Below are positions 38,801 through 46,864 of a DNA stretch of 51,812 nucleotides, in pieces. Below the pieces are notes generated by a model. That model did no database searches. It worked only from the letters and a program-made list of their open reading frames with translations, and was not told the DNA's origin. Every line of letters begins with the position of its first letter. Within the stretch, counting starts at the first letter, position 1. The position numbers and the translations under genes were made by a program. The DNA is taken from positions 1 to 51,812 of the forward strand of contig JAPLUI010000539.1 of NCBI GenBank assembly GCA_026397725.1. Reading direction: 5' to 3'. This stretch comes from Verrucomicrobiota bacterium. GTDB taxonomy: Bacteria; Verrucomicrobiota; Verrucomicrobiia; Verrucomicrobiales; Akkermansiaceae.

Positions 38801-39644
38801 GACTTGCCTCACATCCGACATGATGTCCAACGCGGCCATGATCGCGCGTGGCGGGCACCCCGAGTACTTCGATTACGTCGAACGGTATCTGCGCAACCGC
38901 ATCAGTCCCTGCGTGTTTATTGTCACGCCCGAATTCGAGGCCGAGTACAGGATGGTCAATCGCGCCTGCGGCGAGGAGAAGATCCGGCAGGGACTCGAAG
39001 ACGTCAGGAAACTTCAGTGCGCGATTCGCAGTTACTGCGAACTCAACGACCTCGACAACAGCATATTGAAGGGCACCTATCATGTGTTGGCAGGATGTTG
39101 CGCTCCGGAGGGGATGCGGGCCATCTACACGACCTGGAGCCACGTGATCGATCACTATCCCGCATCGAAACTCGGACCTGCGGGCGTGTATGTGAACATG
39201 AGTTTCAACCGGGACTCGAAATGGGGACGCGTGGTGTCATTCATGCCGAACACCGGGCGCCTGACGGTGAAGGCGGGAGTGCAAGACGATTTCTTCCTGC
39301 GCCCCCCGCACTGGGCGCCGCGGGACCAGGTCAAGGCGTTTGTCGGGTCGCAGGTCGTCCCTGTGCAGTGGTCCGGTGATTATGTCCGGTTCACGGGCAT
39401 CAAGACCGGTGATGAATTGACGATCGTCTATCCGCTCCTGGGCTTCCTGCACGAGGCGGGCGGGACCTTCCTGCACGAGGCGGGCGGGACATGGAAGAAT
39501 GGACTTCCGGCGGGGGTGAACGTCACCTATCAGTGGCTGGGGAATATGGTGATCGCGGTCGAGCCACCTGCCGAGAAGACGCCCATCTTCTCGCCCGAGG
39601 TGCGGATGCTTCCACCGCCGCCGGCGGAGGTGATGAAGCGATGA
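35823..39644 (+). CDS. Triple fusion: GH78 tail, GH32 enzyme and GH127-like barrel in one frame
   Basis: A 1273-residue open frame has a signal peptide (to PAQA). The segment at nt 35937-36310 is the C-terminus of a GH78 rhamnosidase (AGWIYRCVAGIRPDLSGPGY, IPANTTATVYVPAKDAASV). A full GH32 region follows at nt 36400-37760: nucleophile in STLNDPNGLCFWQGRWHLFY, WGHTVSDDLVHW, acid/base region YNEGSCPTF, and DAWQMQSIY where GH32 genes normally stop. From nt 37900 there is an (alpha/alpha)6-barrel protein (HSHTTMHALWGIAHLGVLTG, WGTDETCLTSDMMSNAAM) with a GH127-like C-terminal domain (DELTIVYPL). An 8-residue tandem duplication (FLHEAGGT x2, nt 39444-39491) lies near the end. The junctions look like deletions joining three genes. 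Only the GH32 part looks complete. Confidence 0.65.
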   Translation: MKTENLSNPKWLAMASLLLLVMPAQAATVNVTGHHQFSACVAGWIYRCVAGIRPDLSGPGYKKSIIKPTLLSKLDWVKAHYDSVYGRIESNWKREGDKLTMDVTIPANTTATVYVPAKDAASVTEGGKPAAQAAGVKFLRMEDGAAVCEVGSGQYSFVSGEPAVSAPRESLPEKFPSPMPKQTFSQTLAEQENELKTNVLMQRFAASRKELSADRYRPAYHFVSPESTLNDPNGLCFWQGRWHLFYQGYPPEDPRQHWGHTVSDDLVHWRDLPYAIYPGIERMCFSGGTVVEDKQVVAFYPGIDAGMMVAVSRDPLLLNWEKIPGNPVIRDGLADACIWKQGDTYLGLMSCNILLSSTNLLDWKGANPHWFAGPPFPYNEGSCPTFVPIGDKHILLLFSHSRGGQYILGDYDPRELKFTPYEHGCFNHGLVAPGGVHAPSAAADGQGGVINILNINHGKAVKGWDHIFSFAQHLTLGPDKHLRIEPVPAVASLRGPLRHIEQTVLPANQEIVLDSIKGDTMELDVEIDPKSSTQVQLSVLRSPNAEECTTILCGKSGISLDGSRSSTLPDVLARPAETASIERGSDPLRLRILLDRSVVEVYVNGKQYLAIRVYPGRKDSLGVSLRAQGQDALLNKLDAWQMQSIYPVCLPAQGEPAAQVSASELLSQNTVQGLTGKVRDVMVRVPAPISIQPLSAVKPSTDIDLRGMAQWAMNYLIRSPRKEFDYEPVFQANPMSCPPVPGGHDVVVACDTDARMDWEWYYMREISGSPAGMDIEAAFHKRMLAYVRADGTVLSHPGSYNEGDVNRVYAEKDYLYHVWGATKILHSLAEDFRRTGNEGSKETARKIMLRLKTLAVYPLPGRCYFPAGMGAMNQDGTPVPNGWNRMPAPVVEPLINYYQACGDLEALEFAKAYAEGIMAGAQPDGIKIKADGDIDNGHSHTTMHALWGIAHLGVLTGDERYTAFAKRSWDYMLSRGTGVGWFPAMPGGWGTDETCLTSDMMSNAAMIARGGHPEYFDYVERYLRNRISPCVFIVTPEFEAEYRMVNRACGEEKIRQGLEDVRKLQCAIRSYCELNDLDNSILKGTYHVLAGCCAPEGMRAIYTTWSHVIDHYPASKLGPAGVYVNMSFNRDSKWGRVVSFMPNTGRLTVKAGVQDDFFLRPPHWAPRDQVKAFVGSQVVPVQWSGDYVRFTGIKTGDELTIVYPLLGFLHEAGGTFLHEAGGTWKNGLPAGVNVTYQWLGNMVIAVEPPAEKTPIFSPEVRMLPPPPAEVMKR
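39444..39491 (+). repeat. 24-bp in-frame tandem duplication
   Basis: TTCCTGCACGAGGCGGGCGG plus GACC/GACA occurs twice in succession, duplicating FLHEAGGT in the protein. It is a fresh-looking slippage or unequal-crossover event, in frame. Confidence 0.85.
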
Positions 39645-39812
39645 TCCTGCCCGAAGAGCAATGCCGACGCACAAACAATCGACAACGGAAGACAAGACTA
39701 TATGAGGGAGAGTAAACATTGCTGCACTGTGAGATCGAGAGAAACAAGGCGTGAAACGAGTCGATATTCCTGCCTCGGTCAACTATGCTGGCAACGCGTC
39801 CGTAAATTGAAC

Positions 39813-40002
39813 TGCCCGTGGCCGACGAAAGCGGCGGACTGCAACACCGTTTTCAACCAGACGGCGGCCATGTATCGCAAGGCGTTTGCCCTGCGAGTCG
39901 CCGACAGCCGGAAAGAATTTCCCGCGATCTGCCGAAACAATCCCTATTTGCTCATTCCGTTAGCCAGCGCTTCGGAATTCTATCAGAATAACGGATAATT
40001 GA
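39813..40002 (+). repeat. 190-bp direct repeat, copy 2, carrying a DUF4838-like fragment
   Basis: This is the partner of 26008-26197. The frame reads CPWPTKAADCNTVFNQTAAM, YRKAFALRVADSRKEFPAIC, as in copy 1. It is preceded by about 110 bp of unrelated sequence after the triple-fusion gene and followed by the Shine-Dalgarno of the cytochrome-like gene. It has no start of its own. Confidence 0.85.
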
Positions 40003-40030
40003 ACACCCCCCAGAATCAGAAACATTTCCA

Positions 40031-40038
40031 GAAGGAGA
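40031..40038 (+). promoter_or_regulatory. Strong Shine-Dalgarno that fixes the start of the HzsA-like gene
   Basis: AGAAGGAG lies 5 bases upstream of ATG 40044. It supports that start over the open frame's first ATG at 39999. Confidence 0.7.
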
Positions 40039-40043
40039 AAAAT

Positions 40044-43000
40044 ATGACGACGCATAAAAAATTGTGGCTTTTGGCATCCTGGTTTAGAATAGCCAGTGGA
40101 ATCTTAGTCGGGAGCAGCTCGCAGGCGCTGGCCGAGACTCCCGCATTCAATATCAACCATGCGTTCATTGCCAACGAGCAGGCGGCCGGAACACAGACCA
40201 ACAGTTTCCCGGGGCCCCTGGGAGGCACGATCAGCGTGGGATATACGCTCGACCCGGCGACGCCGACGAAGTGGAGTTCCGCGGGCTTGGTGCGCACCGA
40301 CCGGTTCAATGGTCATGCGAATGCGGGGGGATGGTATTACCCGAACGGGATATTCGTACCGTGCATTTTCGTGAACACGAGTGCGGCGGCGAACGACGTG
40401 GGCTTGCCGGCGAAGCTCGGTGCGGGGCAAATCCATCTGCACCCGGGGAATCCGGGGGCGGACGGACTGGGGCAGCCGGCGAGTTGGGCGGTGTTGCGCT
40501 ACACCGTCGGGAGCAGCGGCATCTACGTGGTCAGCGGGGAGTTTCAGTCGCTTAACACGGGAAGGGTGAGCGTGAACGTATTTCACAATGGGGTATCGAT
40601 CCTTTCCAGTGGTGCCAACTCGGATGAGACGAAGTTTGAAGAAGTGGTCAACCTCGCCGCGGGCGATCTGGTTGACTTCGGTGTTGGCTCGACCGGGAGT
40701 GTCATCTGTGCCTCGACGGGGCTCTACGCCAACATCGCACCCGCTCCCCCAACGGCCGAGATCGTGGTGGCAGAGCCGCCGGAACCCACAATCGTCAACG
40801 GCACCGGATCCAGGAACTTTGGCACGGTGGCGGTTGGGGCCGATAAGCCGGTGGTGAAGACCTTCACCATCAAGAACAGGGGCACCCCAGCCCTGGCCGG
40901 ACTGACGATCACGAAGGATGGCCCGGACGCGGCGGACTTTACCGTGACGGACATCAGCCCGCCACCAACCGCCGCCGCCCAGGGCGGTACGACGACTTTC
41001 AAGGTCAGTTTCGCGCCCCTCAGTACGGGACCGCGCCGCGCCGCCATTCACATCACCAGCAACAAGAACCCGTTCCAGATCACCGTGGGCGGCTATGGCG
41101 CCAAACGGCTGAGCCCGGAGATGGAGGCCGGCCGTGAATACGACACGCTGCGCACCAACTTGCGCCGCCCCCTGGGCGGCAATGTTTGCGCCGCCTTTGA
41201 TGAGAAGACCCGCGCCAAGCAGACCTATGAGCCACAGGCGCTGTTCCTCGATACCGACCGTGACCCGCTTGACATCATTCTGCGCCGGACGATGGCCCTG
41301 CAGAAAGACCTGGCGTCGAGTTCCAGTGCGTATGCGCCAGCACTTGGTCTCCTTGCGAAAGAGGCGGCCGAAATACCTGTGGCCGATCAACTGGCGCGAC
41401 ATGCGTTCTTCATGCGGGTTGCGGCTTTGCGCCGCAAGATCGCCTTCTCCAATCCGCTGCTGAAGCCCATTACGCAACTCCTCTTCATCACGCGTGAAGC
41501 CCTCTTGCCCGGATCGCAACACATGTGCGCCCAGTGCTACGGGTTCAGCGCCACCGGCGGTGGAAAAGTCAAAGGGAACGGTCTGTTCAGCCTCGAGAAC
41601 CTGTTCACGGACGCGCCGGTCCGCCATGACCTCACCGCAAACAGCCTCATTCAAAATGGACGGATGAAGGGAGAGAAGCTAAGCAGCGACGGCGGGTTCT
41701 TCCGCCCGGATGTTTCTTATGATGGCAAGCGTATCGTCTTTAGTTATACCGACGGCGTGCCCGATTATTGGAAGTTCAATGAGAAGACCACTTTCCATAT
41801 CTTCAGCGTCAACGCCGACGGCACCGACCTGAGGATGCTTACGGATGGCATCGTCAATGATTTGTTTCCCTGCTGGCTGCCAAACGGACGCATCGTGTTC
41901 ATTTCCGAGCGTCGGGGCGGATACGGGCGCTGCCACCCGGTGGGCATGCCCAGCTTCACCCTGCACTCCATGTATGATGATGGCAGCGATATCACCTGTT
42001 TAAGCCCGCACGAAACCAATGAGTGGTTCCCCAGTGTGGATAACGCAGGCATGGTCGTCTATACCCGCTGGGATTACGTGGACCGCGGATTCAACCAGGC
42101 GCACCACCCCTGGATCACCTATCCTGACGGTCGCGACGCACGGGCCATCAATGGCAATACCCATACCTCGGAGCGAACCGCCCCCCACCAAATCATGAAT
42201 GTCCGCGCCATTCCTGGCTCCCCCTGTTACATGGGCATCGCTTCCGGTCATCATACTGAAACCCGCGGCTCGGTTGTCATCGTGGATCCTCGTATTCCGG
42301 ATGACAACGAAATGTCGCAGGTCCGCCGGCTTACACCCGATCAACTCTTCCCGGAAGCGGAATTCGATCCCCTGGGTGCATCCGGTGCCTACGCCTCTCC
42401 CTGGCCGCTTGCGGAAAAGTACTTCCTTTGCGTGTATGACTCTAACGCCAACGCCCAGTACGGTCCGGTGGATCTTCCCGCCCGCAATTACGCGATTGTG
42501 CTGGCCGATGCCTTTGGCAACCGCGAAGTGATCTACCGCGACCCGACCATCTCGTGCCTTGATCCCATGCCGCTCACCGCGTGCAACAAGCCACCCGTGA
42601 TCCCGCATGCCACACTCGTGGGACTGCCGCCGAACGAAGACGGTTCCAAACCGGACCCCACGCCAAAAGACAAATTGCCGAAGACCGCCCGCATCGGTCT
42701 CGTCAATGTGTATAACTCCCGTCGCCCCTTCCCTGAAGGGGCCAGGATCACCCAATTGCGCATCTGGCAAGTGGTGCCGAAAACAACCCCTATTCATGTA
42801 ATCCCCGTCATCGGCCTTGGCGACCAGAAATCAGCCAAAATCTGCCTTGGCACCGTTCCCGTCGAAGCCGATGGCAGTGCTTACTTTGAGGCCCCCGTGA
42901 ATGTGCCTATCCTCTTCCATGCTGTGGGTGAAGATGGAGCGGCGGTTCAAGGCATGCGCAGCGTTGCCTACGTGGCCCCCGGCGAGGAATTGATGTGCGC

Positions 43001-43520
43001 GGGTTGCCACGATGAGCGCGTCAACACTCTCAAACAAAGGACGGGCACTCCCCTGGCGATGAAGCGCGAACCTTCCATCATCAAGCCCGCCATGGATGGT
43101 ACCAACCCCTTCAGTTATCCCCGGCTGGTGCAGCCCGTCTTGAATAAGCATTGCGTCGCTTGCCACACTGAAAAACGCGCCCAGCCAGCACCGGGCAAAC
43201 CCGTTCCGCCCGACCTTGCCGCCGGGGATTACATGAAAGACCCGGCTCGTTTCTACACCTCCGTTCGGAGTTTGCGTCCTCACGTCATGTTCTACAGTGA
43301 TGCCGTTTGGACACCGCCCTACACCATCCCCGGTCAATTCGGCGCCTACGCCTCCGGATTGTGGAGAATGCTCAAGCAGGGTCATCACGACGTGAAGCTC
43401 TCGCCCGGCGAACTGGAAGCCTTCGCGATTTGGATAGACTCCAATTGCATTTTCTTCGGCAGCGACAACGAAATAGACCGCCAGGCCGCCGGCGAAATTG
43501 TTCACCCCTCACTCCGTTAG
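40044..43520 (+). CDS. Secreted HzsA-like multihaem protein with an N-terminal sandwich and ASH-type domain
   Basis: The 1158-residue protein has a signal peptide (to QALAET) and a sandwich domain beginning AFNINHAFIANEQAAGTQTN. A choice-of-anchor-D/ASH-like Ig domain follows (FGTVAVGADKPVVKTFTIKN, ADFTVTDISPP, SFAPLSTGPRRAAIHITSN). From about residue 380 the protein is of the hydrazine-synthase-alpha-related type: CAQC (495-498), TolB-like propeller strands (SYDGKRIVFSYTDGVPDYW, PNGRIVFISERRGGYGRCHP) and two c-type haem motifs CAGCH (985-989) and CVACH (1037-1041). PVC genomes carry many such proteins of unknown function, so hydrazine synthesis is not implied. The first two domains are paralogous to those of the GH36 gene downstream. 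Confidence 0.7.
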   Translation: MTTHKKLWLLASWFRIASGILVGSSSQALAETPAFNINHAFIANEQAAGTQTNSFPGPLGGTISVGYTLDPATPTKWSSAGLVRTDRFNGHANAGGWYYPNGIFVPCIFVNTSAAANDVGLPAKLGAGQIHLHPGNPGADGLGQPASWAVLRYTVGSSGIYVVSGEFQSLNTGRVSVNVFHNGVSILSSGANSDETKFEEVVNLAAGDLVDFGVGSTGSVICASTGLYANIAPAPPTAEIVVAEPPEPTIVNGTGSRNFGTVAVGADKPVVKTFTIKNRGTPALAGLTITKDGPDAADFTVTDISPPPTAAAQGGTTTFKVSFAPLSTGPRRAAIHITSNKNPFQITVGGYGAKRLSPEMEAGREYDTLRTNLRRPLGGNVCAAFDEKTRAKQTYEPQALFLDTDRDPLDIILRRTMALQKDLASSSSAYAPALGLLAKEAAEIPVADQLARHAFFMRVAALRRKIAFSNPLLKPITQLLFITREALLPGSQHMCAQCYGFSATGGGKVKGNGLFSLENLFTDAPVRHDLTANSLIQNGRMKGEKLSSDGGFFRPDVSYDGKRIVFSYTDGVPDYWKFNEKTTFHIFSVNADGTDLRMLTDGIVNDLFPCWLPNGRIVFISERRGGYGRCHPVGMPSFTLHSMYDDGSDITCLSPHETNEWFPSVDNAGMVVYTRWDYVDRGFNQAHHPWITYPDGRDARAINGNTHTSERTAPHQIMNVRAIPGSPCYMGIASGHHTETRGSVVIVDPRIPDDNEMSQVRRLTPDQLFPEAEFDPLGASGAYASPWPLAEKYFLCVYDSNANAQYGPVDLPARNYAIVLADAFGNREVIYRDPTISCLDPMPLTACNKPPVIPHATLVGLPPNEDGSKPDPTPKDKLPKTARIGLVNVYNSRRPFPEGARITQLRIWQVVPKTTPIHVIPVIGLGDQKSAKICLGTVPVEADGSAYFEAPVNVPILFHAVGEDGAAVQGMRSVAYVAPGEELMCAGCHDERVNTLKQRTGTPLAMKREPSIIKPAMDGTNPFSYPRLVQPVLNKHCVACHTEKRAQPAPGKPVPPDLAAGDYMKDPARFYTSVRSLRPHVMFYSDAVWTPPYTIPGQFGAYASGLWRMLKQGHHDVKLSPGELEAFAIWIDSNCIFFGSDNEIDRQAAGEIVHPSLR

Positions 43521-43551
43521 ACCATGCGCCTGGCCGATGCATGCTGAACCA

Positions 43552-46500
43552 ATGAGCAAACCGCATCACGTGGAAGAAACTGAAATCGGACCAATACCAA
43601 CAGTGATTATGATTGCGAAATCAACAAATTCCAAGAAACAGATCATCAACCTCACCGCCGTGTTCTTGGCGCTGCTGGCGGCGCGGGCCGTCGCCGCCGA
43701 GGACCCATCGCAGGCGCTGGCACCGAGCACGGCATTCAATATCAACCATGCGTTCATTGCCAACGAGCAGGCCGCCGGAACACAGACCAACAGTTTCCCG
43801 GGGCCGCTGGGAGGCACGATCAGCGTGGGATATACTCCCGACCCGGCGACGCCGGGGAAGCTGAGTGTGGCCGGCCTAATTCATACCAACGCATTCAATG
43901 GCCGCGCCAACGCGGCGGGATGGTACTACCCTAACGGGCTGTTCGTGCCGGACATTTTCGTGAACACTCGCACGGAGGCGCTCGCCCTGGGGTTTGCGAC
44001 CCTCGGCGCGGGGCAAATCCATCTGCACTCGGGCAATCCGGCGGCGGACGGAATGGCGCAGCCGGCGAGTTGGGCGGTGCTGCGCTACACAGTCGCGAAC
44101 AAGGGGATTTACCGCATCAGCGGCGAGTTTCAGTCGCTCAACACGGGGACGGCAAACGTGAACGTTTTTCGCAACGGTGTTTCGATCCTTCCCAGTGGCG
44201 CGAACCCGCGCGCGACCAAGTTCGACGAAGTCGTGACCCTGGCGGCGGGCGACTTGATCGACTTCAGCGTCGGCCCGGCGGCGAGCATCATATCTGCTTC
44301 GACGGGGCTTTATGCCAACCTTGCCGTCGCTCCCCCCACGCCCAGGATAGTGGTGGAAGAGCCGCCCGGGATCGCTATCGTCCACGCCATCGGAACCCGC
44401 GGCTTTGGCGCGGTGGCGACCGGCACCGGTACACCAGCGGTGAAGACCTTCACGATCAAGAACAAAGGTGTCGCCGATCTAACAGGACTAACGATCACCA
44501 AGGACGGCAAGGACGCGGCGGACTTCACGGTGACGGCCGTCAGCCCACCGGCGCCCGTGGCCGGCTTGGGCGGCACGGCCAGCTTCACGGTCAGCTTCGC
44601 GCCCCGCGGGAGCGGGCCGCGGAGCAGCGTCATTCACATCGCCAGCAACGCCGCCGCCGAGAACCCGTTCGATATCAGTCTGATCGGCACTGGCGTGGCC
44701 CCCGAAGCCGAGACTGCGGTGGAACAGCCGGTGGAAACCAGCATCGCGGGCGGTGGATCCAATGACTCCCGCACGCTGCAAGCGACTCCCGACGAGATAG
44801 CGGAAGCGCGTCGCTTTGTCGCGGCGAAGTTCGAGGTCCCCCAATCGGCCGCGCTCGCTGCGCCTGACGTTCTCTTCTCGGCCGAGCCGCCGTTTTCGTT
44901 TGCCTACAACGACAAGCCATCATCCGAGTTTCTCGGAACATGGAAAGTCGAGCGCACGACGAAGCCGCTCGCCGGGCATCGCACCCGCCACACCATCACC
45001 TATGCCGAACCCGCCGGTGGGCTCGTTGTGCGTTGCGAGGCGATCGCATACGACGATTTCCCAACGGTCGAATGGACCCTCTACTTCAAGAACACCGGCG
45101 CGGCCGACTCGCCCATCATCGAGAACATCCAGTCACTGGACGTTCGCTGGCAGCGCGGTTCCGGCGAGTTCCTGCTGCACCACAACATCGGCTCGCCGGC
45201 CGACGGCACCGATTACACGCCGCTCGAATCCGTGCTGGCCGGCAATTCCACCAAGCGCCTCGGCGCGGCGGGCGGCCGCTCGACCAACACCCACCTGTCG
45301 TATTTCAATTTGGAGCGCGACAAGGACGAAGGGTTGATCGTCGTGGTCGGCTGGCCCGGCCAGTGGGCGGCCGAGTTCATCCGCGACCAGGACCGGGGAC
45401 TTCGGATCAAGGCCGGGCAGGAGCTGACGCATTTCAAGCTCTTGCCCGGCGAAGAAGTCCGCACGCCGCTCGCTGTGCTTCAGTTTTGGAAAGGCGGCGA
45501 CTGGCTTCGCTCGCAAAACATCTGGCGCCGCTGGATGATCGCCCACAACATGCCCCGGCCTGGCGGCAAACTGCCGGCACCCATGCTGCTCGCCTATAGC
45601 GGCGGCGCCTATGAGGAAATGTATCGGGCCACCGAGGAAACCCAACTCATGTGGTTCAACCGCTATCTCGAAGAGCAGATCAAGCTCGATTACTGGTGGA
45701 TGGACGCAGGTTGGTATCAATGCGATCCGGGCGGCTGGCCGCAGGTCGGAACGTGGGAAGTCGATACGAAGCGTTTCCCCCGCGGACTTAGGGCCATTAC
45801 CGATTATGTCCACTCCAAAGGCACCAAGACACTGCTCTGGTTTGAGCCGGAACGGGTGGTGGCAGGAACCTGGCTGGCCACCAATCGCCCCAACTGGATT
45901 CTCAGCGGCGCACCAGCCGGACTCTTGAACTTCGGCAATCCCGACGTCTTGAAATGGATCACCGATCATGTCGATAAAGTGCTGACTAATGAAGGCATCG
46001 ACCTGTACCGGCAGGATTTCAATATGGATCCTCTGGGTGCCTGGCGGGCCGCCGACGCGCCGGACCGGCAGGGCATCACCGAAATCCGGCATGTCACAAA
46101 CCTGTTGGCCTACTGGGACGAACTCCGTCGCCGGCATCCGGACATGCTCATCGATGAGTGCGCCTCGGGCGGACGGCGCAACGACCTGGAAATGATGCGC
46201 CGCGCGGTGCCCATGTGGCGCAGCGACAAGACGATGGAGCCCATCGGCCAGCAGTCGATGACCTACGGCATTGCGATGTGGCTGCCCTACTTCGGGACGG
46301 GCACGGTCGCCTGGGGAGATGCGGCCTACTTCATCACCGGCAAATCGCCGATCGAGTCCTATGGTTTCTGGTCCAGCGCCTGCCCGAGCTTGAATCTGCT
46401 TTTCGATGTTAGGGAAACGGGGCTCGACTACGATAAGATCCGACAACTCACCGCGCAGTGGCGGGAAGTGATGCCTTACTATTACGGCGACTATTATCCG

Positions 46501-46794
46501 CTCACGAAAACCACCCGGGACAACAACGTCTGGATCGCCTGGCAATTCGATCGCCCCGAACAGGGCGACGGCGTCGTGCAGGTGTTCCGCCGCCGCGAAT
46601 CTACCGATGAGTCCACCCCATTGAAACTTCGCGGCTTGGATCCTAAAGCGCAGTATCTCATCACCCGCATCGATCGTGCCGAGCAACCCGCGCAGCCGGC
46701 AATTTCCGGCGACGAGTTGCTGCAAAAAGGGCTTGCCATCTCCATCGACGAACGTCCCGGCGCAGTGATCGTCAAGTACAGAATAGTCCCCTAA
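43552..46794 (+). CDS. Secreted GH36 alpha-galactosidase with N-terminal sandwich and ASH-type domain
   Basis: This 1080-residue protein starts with the leader MSKPHHVE and an internal signal-peptide ATG, as at 21564. It then has the AFNINHAF sandwich and an ASH-like domain as in the preceding gene, and a complete GH36 enzyme from about residue 390. Motifs are YLEEQIKLDYWWMDAGWYQC, GTKTLLWFEPERVVAGTWL, the nucleophile Asp822 in LYRQDFN, and the acid/base Asp878 in ECASGGRRNDLEMMRRAVPM. A C-terminal sandwich follows. The family hydrolyses terminal alpha-galactosides. The gene appears intact and is the most confidently functional enzyme here. It starts 31 bp after the cytochrome-like gene and is probably in the same operon. 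Confidence 0.85.
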   Translation: MSKPHHVEETEIGPIPTVIMIAKSTNSKKQIINLTAVFLALLAARAVAAEDPSQALAPSTAFNINHAFIANEQAAGTQTNSFPGPLGGTISVGYTPDPATPGKLSVAGLIHTNAFNGRANAAGWYYPNGLFVPDIFVNTRTEALALGFATLGAGQIHLHSGNPAADGMAQPASWAVLRYTVANKGIYRISGEFQSLNTGTANVNVFRNGVSILPSGANPRATKFDEVVTLAAGDLIDFSVGPAASIISASTGLYANLAVAPPTPRIVVEEPPGIAIVHAIGTRGFGAVATGTGTPAVKTFTIKNKGVADLTGLTITKDGKDAADFTVTAVSPPAPVAGLGGTASFTVSFAPRGSGPRSSVIHIASNAAAENPFDISLIGTGVAPEAETAVEQPVETSIAGGGSNDSRTLQATPDEIAEARRFVAAKFEVPQSAALAAPDVLFSAEPPFSFAYNDKPSSEFLGTWKVERTTKPLAGHRTRHTITYAEPAGGLVVRCEAIAYDDFPTVEWTLYFKNTGAADSPIIENIQSLDVRWQRGSGEFLLHHNIGSPADGTDYTPLESVLAGNSTKRLGAAGGRSTNTHLSYFNLERDKDEGLIVVVGWPGQWAAEFIRDQDRGLRIKAGQELTHFKLLPGEEVRTPLAVLQFWKGGDWLRSQNIWRRWMIAHNMPRPGGKLPAPMLLAYSGGAYEEMYRATEETQLMWFNRYLEEQIKLDYWWMDAGWYQCDPGGWPQVGTWEVDTKRFPRGLRAITDYVHSKGTKTLLWFEPERVVAGTWLATNRPNWILSGAPAGLLNFGNPDVLKWITDHVDKVLTNEGIDLYRQDFNMDPLGAWRAADAPDRQGITEIRHVTNLLAYWDELRRRHPDMLIDECASGGRRNDLEMMRRAVPMWRSDKTMEPIGQQSMTYGIAMWLPYFGTGTVAWGDAAYFITGKSPIESYGFWSSACPSLNLLFDVRETGLDYDKIRQLTAQWREVMPYYYGDYYPLTKTTRDNNVWIAWQFDRPEQGDGVVQVFRRRESTDESTPLKLRGLDPKAQYLITRIDRAEQPAQPAISGDELLQKGLAISIDERPGAVIVKYRIVP

Positions 46795-46864
46795 AGCAAG
46801 TGAGACCGCTATGAGACGACTTTTGAATCATCCATACCGGTTGTGGTGGCGAATCCACGCAGGC

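Noticed and set aside
40044..43520. Hydrazine synthase activity and anammox metabolism.
   Set aside because: Only the alpha-like domain is present, fused to secretion modules. HzsA-related proteins are widespread in PVC bacteria, and no other anammox gene is in the window.
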